Below, piece after piece: positions 26,034 through 35,557 of a stretch of DNA of 64,000 bases. Both the position numbers and the translations under genes were made by a program. The first letter of the stretch is position 1; each line of letters starts with the position of its first letter. Origin of the DNA: Hahellaceae bacterium (GTDB taxonomy: Bacteria; Pseudomonadota; Gammaproteobacteria; Pseudomonadales; Oleiphilaceae); NCBI GenBank assembly GCA_016744695.1, contig JADGDV010000001.1, positions 209,913 through 273,912 of the forward strand, given 5' to 3'. The notes under the pieces were generated by a model. That model had not been told where the DNA came from and did no database searches. It saw only the letters and a program-made list of their open reading frames with translations.

Positions 26034-26870
26034 ATGATCAAGAACTGCCTATTTCCCGTTGCCGGATATGGTACACGCTTTTTACCCGCTACCAAGGCGA
26101 TGCCTAAAGAAATCCTTCCTGTTGTGAACAAACCTTTGGTCCAATATGGTGTTGAAGAAGCCGTTGCAGCAGGTATGAACCACATTGGGTTCGTTACAGG
26201 CAGAGGAAAGCGAGCGATTGAAGACCACTTTGATATTAGCTATGAGCTTGAGCATCAAATTGAAGGAACCGGTAAGGAAGGTCTTTTAACATCTATTCGT
26301 AGCTTAATTGAAAGCAGCCAGTTTTCTTTCACTCGTCAGCGTGAAATGAAAGGCCTAGGGCATGCAATACTTACAGGCCGAAGCCTTATTGGAGACAATC
26401 CTTTCGGTGTCGTACTAGCGGATGACTTGTGTGTCGTTGAGCCTGGTGAAGATGAAGTAATGACCCAAATGGCTAAACTATACAATCAGTTTAGATGCAG
26501 CATTGTTGCCATTCAGGAAGTACCACCTGAAGAAACCAATAAGTACGGTGTTATTGCTGGTGAAAGCATGAAAGATGGCCTTTACCGCATTACCGACATG
26601 GTTGAGAAACCAGACCCAAAAGATGCGCCATCTAACCTAGCTATTATTGGTCGCTACATCCTAACCCCTGATATTTTTGATATTATTGAAAACACACCGC
26701 CCGGTAAAAATGGTGAAGTACAGATTACTGATGCACTAATGACTCAAGCTAGAAATGGCTGCGTGCTAGCCTATAAGTTCAAAGGCAAGCGGTTTGATTG
26801 CGGTAGTATTGACGGATTTGTAGATGCCACCAACTATGTATATGAAAATATTTACAAGAAAGGTTTATAA
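26034..26870 (+). CDS. galU: UTP–glucose-1-phosphate uridylyltransferase
   Basis: Makes UDP-glucose from UTP and glucose-1-phosphate for envelope polysaccharides and sugar metabolism; cytoplasmic. The N-terminus has the nucleotidyltransferase signature FPVAGYGTRFLPATKAMPKE. GLGHAILTGRSLIGDNPFGVVLADDL contains the sugar-nucleotide site, and KGKRFDCGSIDGFVDATNYV is the typical GalU C-terminal block. I place the start at the MIKNC methionine, with AGGA eight bases upstream, rather than at in-frame ATGs further 5'. Length (278 residues) is normal. UDP-glucose is the substrate of the GalE encoded near 55 kb. Confidence 0.95.
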   Translation: MIKNCLFPVAGYGTRFLPATKAMPKEILPVVNKPLVQYGVEEAVAAGMNHIGFVTGRGKRAIEDHFDISYELEHQIEGTGKEGLLTSIRSLIESSQFSFTRQREMKGLGHAILTGRSLIGDNPFGVVLADDLCVVEPGEDEVMTQMAKLYNQFRCSIVAIQEVPPEETNKYGVIAGESMKDGLYRITDMVEKPDPKDAPSNLAIIGRYILTPDIFDIIENTPPGKNGEVQITDALMTQARNGCVLAYKFKGKRFDCGSIDGFVDATNYVYENIYKKGL

Positions 26871-27055
26871 AAACTAGCTGACTCAGCAAACCTTTTACTC
26901 AATACTTTTCGCGCTAAAGTAGCGCGAGAAGTATTATACATTTTCTTTCTCTAAACCCTCCTTTATAGATTATTTTGTTACTTAACCAAGAATAACCCAC
27001 CCTTCCTTGTAAGCCTCTACTAGTATTAAGGTAAAGTGCTAGCGGAGGTTTGACG

Positions 27056-27577
27056 ATGTGGTATTCGGTCGTAGGTCTTGTTTCCTCGTTTATGTTTTCA
27101 CCTATCACCCCTGGTGAGGCTTCTTTTTATTCTAACGGTTTCCTTTTTAGTCCCCCTGCATGCGAACACAAAGTCATATTCCCTAAGTTCCCCCAAAGCA
27201 TTGGCATACTAGCCAAATCTGAACAAACCTATTCAGCACAGCTGTATTTACCCAATACCTTTATGCGTGCCGACTGCAACATTGAGCAAGCAATTCCCCT
27301 TGCTAATAAATCAGAATGGCTAGAAATTAAAATGACAGAACATATAACCAGCCTTGGTGGAGCCTCTCTACTTATTCTGAATTATTCAGTGACCGACAGT
27401 AACGCTAAATTTACCGCTCAGTTATTTCTGGACAGTGAGAGTGTATTGTTGAGTGGCGCATTATATTTGGGAGATAAAACATTATTGACACTCACCACCA
27501 TTGAGAGAAACCGTGTACGTCCTCAATCAGAAGCGAACCGTTTTATGTCTTCCGCTTTAATTTTAAAAAACTTATAA
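27056..27577 (+). CDS. Conserved hypothetical protein, 173 residues
   Basis: I do not recognise it. The protein has a moderately hydrophobic start (MWYSVVGLVSSFMF), a Pro/Phe-rich N-terminal part and a mainly beta-predicted remainder (LLILNYSVTDSNAKFTAQLFLDSESVLLSGALYLG). GGAGG lies seven bases before the ATG, which favours this start over a TTG six bases upstream. It stands between galU and another small unknown gene on the same strand; no link to either is evident. Confidence 0.6.
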   Translation: MWYSVVGLVSSFMFSPITPGEASFYSNGFLFSPPACEHKVIFPKFPQSIGILAKSEQTYSAQLYLPNTFMRADCNIEQAIPLANKSEWLEIKMTEHITSLGGASLLILNYSVTDSNAKFTAQLFLDSESVLLSGALYLGDKTLLTLTTIERNRVRPQSEANRFMSSALILKNL

Positions 27578-27629
27578 ATGGGTCTATTATTAGAGAGTAG
27601 ACAATTTACAACAATTGAGTTGAGTCATT

Positions 27630-27899
27630 ATGGGTACACCAAACAAAGAAGAACTAAACCAAGCGCTGAAATGTGCTATCGAGATGAGAGAACGTAGCGA
27701 AGATCCAAACTTCATCGCTAAATCCTTACTAAACCACCATTACCGTCTTAAAAAGACTGAACATGTTATTGATATAGTTAAGCGATACCTAAGAACGGGG
27801 TGTGCAACCACCGAGCATGCAAAAATGATAAAAGCACTGGAAGCTTACGACAACATTGACCAGGCTACGATCAATTATAATGATTTTGGTCTAGATTAG
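27630..27899 (+). CDS. Conserved hypothetical protein, 89 residues
   Basis: A small soluble protein with mixed charge and predicted all-helical structure (LNQALKCAIEMRERSEDPNFIAKSL…HVIDIVKRYLRTG). I do not recognise a named family. The ATG follows TGAGTTGAGTC without a strong ribosome site. Its stop overlaps the stop of the converging XRE-type regulator by four bases. It is probably real given its composition; function is unknown. Confidence 0.55.
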   Translation: MGTPNKEELNQALKCAIEMRERSEDPNFIAKSLLNHHYRLKKTEHVIDIVKRYLRTGCATTEHAKMIKALEAYDNIDQATINYNDFGLD

Positions 27900-28306
27900 A
27901 CCATTAATTGCAAAATCAACTTTTGGCTTTCATCATCACTGCTACGATAACGCTTTAATAATTCCAGCTCATCATCACTTGGAATTGTTTTTTCTATCTC
28001 TTTTTGAAGCTGATCCAGAGAAAGGTTTACATCATGTTCATTAATAAAAGCTAAGCCCGGCAGTTCAAGCTGCTCATCACCGTCGCTATTAAGATCTAAA
28101 AAATACTCCAGTGACGTGCCAGTTTTTAAGCAGAGGTCAATCAGGTTGTCTATAGTTGGGTAGCATCGTCTCTCTTCTTGCTCATACCCCCATGCCTTTA
28201 CAGCACTGGCATCTACCTGACACATGACACTGATATCATCCTCTGTCAGGCGCTTATCTTCTCGTAACTGTGTTAACTGCCTATTAAACTTACTCAGGTA
28301 CTTCAT
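27896..28306 (-). CDS. XRE-family helix-turn-helix regulator
   Basis: A 136-residue protein whose N-terminal ~65 residues form a Cro/CI-type HTH (LTQLREDKRLTEDDISVMCQ, then DASAVKAWGYEQEERRCYPTIDNLIDLC), followed by an acidic C-terminal half. The recognition helix and the SxxxWE-like turn appear slightly degenerate. Its target is unknown; the adjacent divergent acyltransferase gene, about 110 bases away, is the natural candidate. No toxin partner is evident, so I do not call it an antitoxin. Confidence 0.7.
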   Translation of the reverse strand: MKYLSKFNRQLTQLREDKRLTEDDISVMCQVDASAVKAWGYEQEERRCYPTIDNLIDLCLKTGTSLEYFLDLNSDGDEQLELPGLAFINEHDVNLSLDQLQKEIEKTIPSDDELELLKRYRSSDDESQKLILQLMV

Positions 28307-28419
28307 ATAATTTTATCCAAATAACTCGTTACTCAGCATATCAAACAGCGCTTTTGAGGGGAACACCCAATTTTGATAGTATACTAAACTTACATTGATA
28401 TTGAAGGTTCATAGCTACA

Positions 28420-30033
28420 ATGGCAGAACAAAATACACCTCACCCTCCACCGCCTAAACGCGCATCATCGTTAGCGCAGTGGTGGAAGGAAGAAAAAGAA
28501 AAAATATCTCATGCTGAAGTACTCCGTTTCTTTGAAGAAAATAAAGGCCGGCTTGAAAAGTCGATATCATCAATTAACCCTAAGCACTGGGTTTATCGCG
28601 CCACAAACAGCTTATTTGCCCTATTTTCAATTATTGCAGGCTTGATAGATAAGCTTAAAGACTGGCTTCTTAATATAATAATGAAAATACCCGCACCTGC
28701 GGGTCTTAAACGCGCCATTCGAGCAATTGTGGATGAGTTTAGCTTTAAAGGAACCATTGACTTTATCAGAGCCAAAATTTACGCATTTAAAAAAGCACCT
28801 CACAATGTAAAAGCCGTTCAACTCATGGATGACATGATTAGTCATGCAACCTCTCATGGGCTCGATTTTAAGAAGCACTTCCCAGATATTATCGAAAAAT
28901 TTAACAAACGAAAAAACCAACTTCTACAACATAGCTTTTTTAACGAGTTCAGCAAAAGTAGCCTAGAGCGATTTCTTGCAATCCCCTTCTCATTTAATCA
29001 CTCAATTTCTCCTGTACTCGCAGATACAGCGCTATGGCATAAGATTTTTGTTTTTCTGGAAAAAAAGAATATCAAAGACATTGTTTTAGTGAGCAAGCAA
29101 GGGCAACGAACCTCACTTAACCACGACAGTAAACACGCTATTGGGTCATCAGAGGTTGTACAAACACTCTATGAGGCATCAGTACTTAAGGCTTCAGGGC
29201 ATCGTATTTTTATAATTGGTCATCATGAAGGTTACTTAGGCCCTTATTTTGTTCGAAGTGTACTCAGACAATTAAGCTTCAATAATCTTACCGGCAACTG
29301 TAACACAGTCGTTGGCCCTAGAATGTTTTCTAATCTTGTTTTAAAAAATGGTGCTAGTAACGTTGGCAACCTGTTTCTCACTCTCCCGTCACAGAAAACG
29401 TCAAAGGTACAAGAGAAAGGGCTTGCCTACGAGTTAATGAAGAATGCCCGAAGAACTCAATATCTGATTAAAATGCCCTATGCAGGCCTGAAGCTTATTG
29501 AGAAAATGACTTACACAGAATTTATGAATAATGTTGTGTATTATGATGAAGTACGTTTTTCAGAGGCTACTGCGGGGCTTGATCAAGCAGAGAAAGCAAC
29601 ATTAACTGAGTATATGCAGCAAGTAAGACAGAATAAGGCATTTGCAGAGCTGGATCGTTCTGATTATCAATTGTTTAAAAGTGTTATGCATGAGCCATTT
29701 TTATTGTTCCCTGAAGGCTCCCGCTCCTATACTGATGATAAAAATAACGTAACAATGAAGTATGTGAACCCTCGCTTTATGCAGGCTTACCTCAGGCCAG
29801 GTGATGTCATATTACCGGTGAACCTCGTGGGTGGCTCAGATATTACAAACGGTTGGAGATTAAGCCCTGCCACGCTAGGCCTCTCGGTCGCTAAACCTTA
29901 TCAAGTGACCGCTGAAATGATCGATAATTTTGAAGTAGAAGGGATCAATGTAATGCGCACCATTGCATCACTTCCTAACATCAAAAATGTTTATTTTGAT
30001 GAAGACATTCAAGCCCGTACAAAAAAGTTATAA
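28420..30033 (+). CDS. PlsB/PlsC-like acyltransferase domain protein (atypical)
   Basis: A 537-residue cytoplasmic or peripheral membrane protein. The C-terminal half resembles glycerolipid acyltransferases. Residues 430–436 (FPEGSRS) form the glycerol-phosphate-binding motif, and DVILPVNLVGGSDITNGWR is a plausible final motif. The expected catalytic HX4D appears as GHHEGYLGP (267–275), with His but no Asp at the usual position. The N-terminal ~200 residues are helical, amphipathic and unlike PlsB. Possible roles are lipid or lysophospholipid acylation; the missing Asp makes catalysis uncertain. The aminotransferase gene follows 46 bases later on the same strand. Confidence 0.65.
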   Translation: MAEQNTPHPPPPKRASSLAQWWKEEKEKISHAEVLRFFEENKGRLEKSISSINPKHWVYRATNSLFALFSIIAGLIDKLKDWLLNIIMKIPAPAGLKRAIRAIVDEFSFKGTIDFIRAKIYAFKKAPHNVKAVQLMDDMISHATSHGLDFKKHFPDIIEKFNKRKNQLLQHSFFNEFSKSSLERFLAIPFSFNHSISPVLADTALWHKIFVFLEKKNIKDIVLVSKQGQRTSLNHDSKHAIGSSEVVQTLYEASVLKASGHRIFIIGHHEGYLGPYFVRSVLRQLSFNNLTGNCNTVVGPRMFSNLVLKNGASNVGNLFLTLPSQKTSKVQEKGLAYELMKNARRTQYLIKMPYAGLKLIEKMTYTEFMNNVVYYDEVRFSEATAGLDQAEKATLTEYMQQVRQNKAFAELDRSDYQLFKSVMHEPFLLFPEGSRSYTDDKNNVTMKYVNPRFMQAYLRPGDVILPVNLVGGSDITNGWRLSPATLGLSVAKPYQVTAEMIDNFEVEGINVMRTIASLPNIKNVYFDEDIQARTKKL

Positions 30034-30079
30034 ATAAATAGACTAAAACAACACGTTCAAATAAAACCAAGGATATCCA

Positions 30080-31207
30080 ATGAATTTTAAGAGTTTTAAT
30101 CCGCCAGAACGCACACTATTAGGCCCTGGCCCTTCAAACATATCACCCAGAGTACTTAGCGCCATTGCAAGACCTACCATTGGACACTTAGATCCTGAAT
30201 TTTTGCACATGATGGATGAGATAAAATCACTCCTTCAGTATGCTTTTCAAACCACCAATGAATTTACTATGGCGATATCTGCCCCGGGTTCTGCGGGTAT
30301 GGAAGCCTGCTTTATAAACCTAGTTGAGCCAGGCGAAAAAGTAGTTGTTTGCAGCAACGGTGTATTTGGTGGACGAATGGTAGAAAACGTTGAACGCTGC
30401 GGCGGTATAGCCGTTGTTGTCGAAGACGATTGGGGTAAAGCCGTTTCACCTGCAAAACTTGAAGAAGCCTTGCAGCAAAACCAAGATACTAAATTTGTCG
30501 CGTTTGTACATGCAGAAACATCAACCGGTGCCTTATCGGATGCCGAAGCACTTTGTAAAATAGCAAAAACACATAACTGCTTAACCATAGTAGATACCGT
30601 TACATCACTAGGTGGTGTACCTGTAAAAATTGACGAATGGGGTGTTGATGCGGCTTATTCAGGCAGCCAGAAGTGTCTATCTTGCGTACCGGGTTTATCC
30701 CCCATTACCTTTAGCCCTGCCGCCGTTGATAAAATCAAGAATAGAAAAACAAAAGCACAAAGCTGGTTTCTAGATCAAAGCCTTGTTATGAGCTACTGGT
30801 CTGGTGAAGGTAAGCGTAGCTATCACCATACCGCACCAGTTAACTCACTCTATGCACTTCATGAATCATTAGTTATGCTGCATGAAGAAACACTAGAAAA
30901 ATCGTGGGAGCGACATCAAGAGCAACATCAAAATCTTGCTAATGGCCTAGCCTCATTAGGTTTAGAGTTTGTAGTGCCTGAAAACGAACGTCTACCTCAA
31001 CTAAACACCATTATGATACCTGATGGTGTCGATGACGCAGCTGTAAGACGTTACCTTCTAGAAAAATACAGCATGGAACTAGGTGCAGGCTTAGGTAAGT
31101 TTGCAGGTAAAGCATGGCGCATTGGTTTAATGGGCTACAGCGCTCAATACAAAAACGTTGTACTTTGTTTAGCTGCATTGAAAGATGCGATAGAAAACGC
31201 TAAGTAG
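30080..31207 (+). CDS. Class V aminotransferase (alanine–glyoxylate / serine–pyruvate type)
   Basis: A PLP-dependent aminotransferase of the AGXT group that transfers an amino group between alanine or serine and glyoxylate or pyruvate. The N-terminal LLGPGPSNISPRVLSA and GHLDPEF, the cofactor loop SAPGSAGMEA and the PLP lysine in SGSQKCLS (Lys198) are all present. Length (375) is normal. The exact amino donor cannot be read from sequence. AGGAT precedes the start. It probably shares a transcript with the acyltransferase gene and ends at a strong terminator. Confidence 0.88.
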   Translation: MNFKSFNPPERTLLGPGPSNISPRVLSAIARPTIGHLDPEFLHMMDEIKSLLQYAFQTTNEFTMAISAPGSAGMEACFINLVEPGEKVVVCSNGVFGGRMVENVERCGGIAVVVEDDWGKAVSPAKLEEALQQNQDTKFVAFVHAETSTGALSDAEALCKIAKTHNCLTIVDTVTSLGGVPVKIDEWGVDAAYSGSQKCLSCVPGLSPITFSPAAVDKIKNRKTKAQSWFLDQSLVMSYWSGEGKRSYHHTAPVNSLYALHESLVMLHEETLEKSWERHQEQHQNLANGLASLGLEFVVPENERLPQLNTIMIPDGVDDAAVRRYLLEKYSMELGAGLGKFAGKAWRIGLMGYSAQYKNVVLCLAALKDAIENAK

Positions 31208-31231
31208 TCTTATAGAAAAACCCTACCCTAT

Positions 31232-31256
31232 AAAAACCCAGTTATGCTGGGTTTTT
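31232..31256 (+). terminator. Rho-independent terminator of the aminotransferase gene
   Basis: AAAAACCCAG–TTATG–CTGGGTTTTT, with the poly-A and poly-T sides complementary. It could also stop the minus-strand tRNA transcript, so it may work in both directions. Confidence 0.85.
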
Positions 31257-31334
31257 ATTAACGGAGCTCTATACATTAGTACGATAAGGATTTTAACTTG
31301 AAAGTGATAAGCATTTAGAAGTAAAAAAGAAAAA

Positions 31335-31410
31335 TGGAGCTGGCGAACGGAATCGAACCCCTGACCTGCGCATTACAAGTGCGCTGCTCTACCATCTGAG
31401 CTACGCCAGC
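31335..31410 (-). tRNA. tRNA-Thr (anticodon UGU)
   Basis: The minus strand gives a 76-base cloverleaf starting GCTGGCG and ending with an encoded CCA. The D arm is AGCTCAGATGGTAGAGC, the anticodon loop holds TGT, and the T arm has GGTTCGATTCC. It is downstream of and probably co-transcribed with tRNA-Val. Confidence 0.95.
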
Positions 31411-31448
31411 TTTATTTTTTCCTTGTGCTGCTCTTTCTTTGTACTAAT

Positions 31449-31525
31449 TGGTAGGACCAGTCAGATTCGAACTGACGACCCTCGCCATGTCATGGCGATG
31501 CTCTAACCAACTGAGCTATGATCCT
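31449..31525 (-). tRNA. tRNA-Val (anticodon GAC)
   Basis: A 77-base cloverleaf on the minus strand. The acceptor AGGATCA pairs with TGGTCCT, the anticodon stem TCGCC/GGCGA encloses ATGACAT (anticodon GAC), the T loop is GTTCGAATC and CCA is encoded. Confidence 0.95.
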
Positions 31526-31739
31526 ACTTTGCAGCGAGGCGTAATGTAACAAAGAAGGTTTACTTGTTCAAGAAAAATATTAAGTCGAATGTAATTGCCT
31601 ACTTACAATAATCAATGTACATTTTATTCCTGCTTATTAATTATCATTATCGTATTATGGCCATCCAAAAAAACTGCAACCGCCATAAACAGCCTAGAAG
31701 GCGTGGATGTTGTTGGCTAGAAGTCCTGCATCTTAATAA

Positions 31740-31777
31740 ATACCCTTTAATTAACTAAACAGTCAATTAAAGGGTAT
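31740..31777 (-). terminator. Inverted repeat after the outer-membrane protein gene
   Basis: ATACCCTTTAATT and its exact reverse complement AATTAAAGGGTAT flank a 12-base loop, 12 bases past the stop codon of the minus-strand gene. The stem is AT-rich but long, and a TTTATT tail follows on the minus strand. The ~200 bases between this and tRNA-Val hold no gene that I can see. Confidence 0.6.
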
Positions 31778-31788
31778 AAACATACAGA

Positions 31789-32538
31789 CTAAAACAGCAA
31801 TAAAGCGCTAAGGTATGGTCCTTGAATAGTGGTATCAACATCAATACCACTAACATCATCAACCGTTAGACCCATCGCTCTATACCCCATCTCAGCACCG
31901 AAAAAACCCATCTGGTACCTTAAACGAGCAACAAGATCATAGGCAGTATCACCACTAAGAGATACAGCGCTACCTTCTACACCGGCAGACAACGATGCGA
32001 ATTCAAAAGCAGCACTGCCGTAGAGCATTGGTAGAATGTTATCAATATCAGTTTTGCTAGAACTATAATTTCCACTGCTATCGGCATCTTGCTCTCGTAA
32101 AATTAGCACCCCATCAAACGCTTTAACGGTTAAACCTACATCAAGGTTGACCCAGTTATCTAAAACTTGATAATAAAGCGTAAAATCATAATTAGTCAGA
32201 TCCAAGCTTGTCTGAACTCTACCGTCAAAAGTTTCGCCATCAAAATCAACAGAATCGACAGAACCATAAGCGACCTGATCCATATCAAAGTACTGTACAC
32301 GTACATTAGGGATCAGAGGAATAAAATGTTCAAAAGCAGCATTAAATATAACAGACTCTTTTTCACCAAGCCCTAAATCACTTTCAACATCAATTTTATC
32401 TCCACCGGACTGAATATGCCCTGAATTATCAGGCTTCCAATAAGCTAGCGAAGCAGATAGACCCAATACATCAGCAGTTAAAGCAGTTGATGCGACAGAA
32501 AGTGTTAAAGCTACAATACCTTGTTTAATGATTTTCAT
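31789..32538 (-). CDS. TIGR04219-type outer-membrane beta-barrel protein
   Basis: A 249-residue protein with a signal peptide (1–22, ending TALTA) and alternating beta strands ending in Phe (…YLSALLLF), typical of outer-membrane insertion signals. Motifs such as LGLSASLAYWKPDNSGHI, FEHFIPLIPNVRVQYFDM and QMGFFGAEMGYRAMGL match the TIGR04219 family of small gammaproteobacterial barrels. The function is not known. A GGAT-type ribosome site precedes the ATG. Confidence 0.8.
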   Translation of the reverse strand: MKIIKQGIVALTLSVASTALTADVLGLSASLAYWKPDNSGHIQSGGDKIDVESDLGLGEKESVIFNAAFEHFIPLIPNVRVQYFDMDQVAYGSVDSVDFDGETFDGRVQTSLDLTNYDFTLYYQVLDNWVNLDVGLTVKAFDGVLILREQDADSSGNYSSSKTDIDNILPMLYGSAAFEFASLSAGVEGSAVSLSGDTAYDLVARLRYQMGFFGAEMGYRAMGLTVDDVSGIDVDTTIQGPYLSALLLF

Positions 32539-32584
32539 TTCATTATCCTTTTTTATTAGTTAATTTAAGTGCGCTCTTCTAGTA

Positions 32585-33295
32585 TTAAAAAGACATGCCT
32601 AAACGCCTACCTACTTCCTCATAGGTTTCAATCACACTTCCCAGACCTTGTCTGAAGCGATCTTTATCCATTTTATTACGAGTTTCTTTATCCCAAATTC
32701 TACAGCCATCAGGGCTAAACTCGTCACCTAAAACAATAGAACCGTTAAATAGGCCAAATTCTAGTTTGTAATCAACCAACAGCATACCGGCATCATCAAA
32801 CAAAGCCTTCAGCACGTTGTTCACTTCAAATGTTAAGCGTTTCATTTCCTGAAGCTGCTCTTCAGTTGCCCATCCAAACGACTGACAATGATATTCATTA
32901 ATCATAGGGTCATGCAGTGCATCATTTTTCAAAAAGAGCTCAAATGTAGGCGGGTTTAGATCAAGGCCTTCTTCTACTCCCAAGCGCTTACATAAACTGC
33001 CCGCAGCGATATTTCTGACCACGCATTCAACCTCGATCATATCCAGGTTTTTAACCAGACACTCAGTATCACTCAACAATTTATCAAAATGTGTTGGAAT
33101 GCCCGCTTCTTCAAGCTTAGTCATGATAAAAGCGTTAAACTTATTATTCACCATACCCTTACGATCTAGCTGGTCAATTTTTTCACCATCAAATGCAGAG
33201 GTATCATCCCTGAACAACAATATAAATCGTTCTGGATCATCGGTTTTATAAACTGACTTAGCCTTACCAGAAAAAAGTTCTTCACGTTTTTCCAT
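32585..33295 (-). CDS. purC: Phosphoribosylaminoimidazole-succinocarboxamide synthase
   Basis: Seventh step of purine synthesis: joins aspartate to CAIR using ATP to form SAICAR. The N-terminus [20 protein letters not shown] forms the nucleotide loop, followed by [12 protein letters not shown] and [12 protein letters not shown] start at the MEKRE methionine, four codons inside the longest frame, to match the family. Length (236 residues) is standard. It lies downstream of dapA–bamC in the same direction, the order seen in Pseudomonas. Confidence 0.96.
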   Translation of the reverse strand: MEKREELFSGKAKSVYKTDDPERFILLFRDDTSAFDGEKIDQLDRKGMVNNKFNAFIMTKLEEAGIPTHFDKLLSDTECLVKNLDMIEVECVVRNIAAGSLCKRLGVEEGLDLNPPTFELFLKNDALHDPMINEYHCQSFGWATEEQLQEMKRLTFEVNNVLKALFDDAGMLLVDYKLEFGLFNGSIVLGDEFSPDGCRIWDKETRNKMDKDRFRQGLGSVIETYEEVGRRLGMSF

Positions 33296-33365
33296 TTGAA
33301 ACAACACCTCAAAAATAAAAATACAAAAAGGAGGCAGCCCTCCTCTTTAAAAATAGTTAACTGGA

Positions 33366-34421
33366 TTAAGAAATATTATCGAGTAGTAAGTTCAGGATCT
33401 CCATTCTTTCTACCGTTGTTATATCCCCTTGAGACTTACTTACCTTCAGTAAGTAGCCACTCCCCTCTTTCTCTAACTTAAGAATAAAACTGTATTCGGG
33501 TCGTACTTCATCATCACTGGAAAATAACCCCACAAGCCAATTGGTGCTCTCTTCTTCCTGACCGTAATCGAGATAAAAAACACCTTCACTCCGGTCAAGA
33601 TCTGCAACAGTTATATTGGCGCCTCTCAAAGCCTTAGACGTCGAACTCCACGCCCGAGCATACGAAAGGTCAAGCTTCAGGTATGGATCAGCCTCTGGCT
33701 CAGATATTAAAGCAACCTTGGAGACGCCACCTATATCATGAGCAAGCAATGAATAACTACGATATGACTGGCTGTTCTCAAGGTAAGAACTGATCACCTC
33801 TAATAACTGGCTCTCCGCATCTGGATCACCAGGCATAGCAGACCACCCTTCAAACTCCTGCTTTCCAGATTTTGTTTCAAACACTCGAACCTGAAGCTCG
33901 GTGGAATTCCTTTTTACGCCCTGCCCTAACTTCGCCTGAAACACTAAAGGGGAGCTAGCTTCAGAATCCTCAATACCCAAACGCTCCAATAATTGATTAG
34001 ATAATAAATTTAAACCCACCAGTTCGGTTTGCATTAAACCCAAACGAGGGTTTTCAAACTCAACATCAATTCCATTCTCTTCCCAGAAATGATCTAACGA
34101 TGGCCATATACGCCCAGGCGTTTCATTTACCAACAACCATGTTTGCTCTTCAAGAGATTCAATCACATAGTTCTCAGCCAATATAATAACCGTTGCATCT
34201 GGCGGGCCAGGTAAAACATACTCTTCAGGCAGTGATCGTTTATTATCTATAGGGGGTATAGGGTATCTAGCTTCAACACTTGAGCTCTTATACCATTCGG
34301 GGATTTTTACAGAATCTCCACCCTCAGCAAGAAGATAGTCATTAGATCTATCTCGTATAACACCACAAGCAGCTAACGTTAATATGATAAACACTAGCGA
34401 ACTCAATTTTAAAAAACGCAT
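33366..34421 (-). CDS. bamC: Outer-membrane protein assembly factor BamC (lipoprotein)
   Basis: A lipoprotein subunit of the BAM complex that inserts beta-barrel proteins into the outer membrane. The signal MRFLKLSSLVFIILTLAAC ends in a lipobox with Cys19. An unstructured segment follows, then two helix-grip domains, as in E. coli BamC. The ATG at 34421 is preferred because it places the signal peptide at the very start; a GTG 33 bases upstream is in frame. Sequence conservation of BamC is low, and the position immediately after dapA supports the call. Confidence 0.88.
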   Translation of the reverse strand: MRFLKLSSLVFIILTLAACGVIRDRSNDYLLAEGGDSVKIPEWYKSSSVEARYPIPPIDNKRSLPEEYVLPGPPDATVIILAENYVIESLEEQTWLLVNETPGRIWPSLDHFWEENGIDVEFENPRLGLMQTELVGLNLLSNQLLERLGIEDSEASSPLVFQAKLGQGVKRNSTELQVRVFETKSGKQEFEGWSAMPGDPDAESQLLEVISSYLENSQSYRSYSLLAHDIGGVSKVALISEPEADPYLKLDLSYARAWSSTSKALRGANITVADLDRSEGVFYLDYGQEEESTNWLVGLFSSDDEVRPEYSFILKLEKEGSGYLLKVSKSQGDITTVERMEILNLLLDNIS

Positions 34422-34457
34422 TAGATACTTTATTTTACTACCCACTATGATCACAGA

Positions 34458-35345
34458 TCACTGAACTCCAGCGCTTTTTAAAGCACTTAACACATCATTA
34501 TGAAAAGGGGCGCTTAAAGGAGTGAGTGGTAATCGAATACCCTCCTGAATAAGCCCCATCTGCTGTAATGCCCACTTCACAGGAATAGGATTAGCTTCAA
34601 CAAACAAGTTTTCATTAAGTGGCATCAAACGCTCACTTATCGCCCTTGCCTGCTCAGCCTCTCCTGCCAATGCCAATCGGCATAAATCAGCCATATCTTT
34701 AGGTGCAACATTAGCCGTTACAGAGATATTACCTTTTGCCCCCATTAACATAAGTTCAACAGCAGTGGCATCATCACCGGAATAAACCGCTATTCGGTCA
34801 CCAACTAGCTCTATTAATGCTTTACCTCGCGCTAAACCACCTGTTGCGTCTTTTACACCAATAATATTAGGTATATCGGCTAAACGAACAACCGTTTCAT
34901 TCAACATATCAACCGCTGTGCGACCTGGCACGTTATATAATATTTGGTCAACATTTACCGCCTCTGCAATTGTTTTGTAATGCAGATACAAACCCTCTTG
35001 TGTGGGCTTGTTATAATAAGGGGTCACAAGTAAACAAGCATCGACACCTGCTTTGCTTGCCTCTTTGGTTAAATCGATAGCTTCTGTAGTTGAGTTTGCT
35101 CCAGTACCTGCAATAACAGCAATTTTACCTTCAGCATTCGCTTTTACCCGTTCAACAACCCTGCGAATAACAGCACAATGCTCATCGGGGTTAAGTGTTG
35201 CGGACTCTCCAGTTGTTCCAACGGCAACAATAGCATCAGTTCCGTTTTTGATGTGAAAGTCTACAAGCCCATCTAAACGTTCCCAATCAAGTGTGCCATC
35301 AGGGTTCATTGGGGTAGCAAGTGCTACAAGACTGCCAGAAATCAT
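34458..35345 (-). CDS. dapA: 4-hydroxy-tetrahydrodipicolinate synthase
   Basis: First committed step of lysine and meso-diaminopimelate synthesis, condensing pyruvate with aspartate semialdehyde. The TIM-barrel enzyme starts [17 protein letters not shown], preceded by GGAGAG. YNVPGRT carries the catalytic Tyr, and IIGVKDATG the Schiff-base Lys. Length (295) is typical. The downstream bamC starts within 40 bases, so the pair is one transcript, as in E. coli. Confidence 0.96.
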   Translation of the reverse strand: MISGSLVALATPMNPDGTLDWERLDGLVDFHIKNGTDAIVAVGTTGESATLNPDEHCAVIRRVVERVKANAEGKIAVIAGTGANSTTEAIDLTKEASKAGVDACLLVTPYYNKPTQEGLYLHYKTIAEAVNVDQILYNVPGRTAVDMLNETVVRLADIPNIIGVKDATGGLARGKALIELVGDRIAVYSGDDATAVELMLMGAKGNISVTANVAPKDMADLCRLALAGEAEQARAISERLMPLNENLFVEANPIPVKWALQQMGLIQEGIRLPLTPLSAPFHNDVLSALKSAGVQ

Positions 35346-35557
35346 ACATCTCTCCATGGAGGGGGAATTGTGTAAATAAAAAGGCATATATTAATCGTCA
35401 GTCTTGCGTTAAACAAGGGCTGAACGCAGATTAAAGTACACTAAAGTAAAACTAGAATAGGCTTAACGGTTATCTTGACACAGAAGGCATCTAAGCAGAC
35501 CATATGCAATAGACGCTAACACCTCAATTTTATTAAAAAACTATTAGAGAGTTTTTA

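Noticed and set aside
27896..28306. Antitoxin of a toxin–antitoxin pair
   Set aside because: The neighbouring 89-residue gene converges rather than sharing an operon and shows no toxin family motif.
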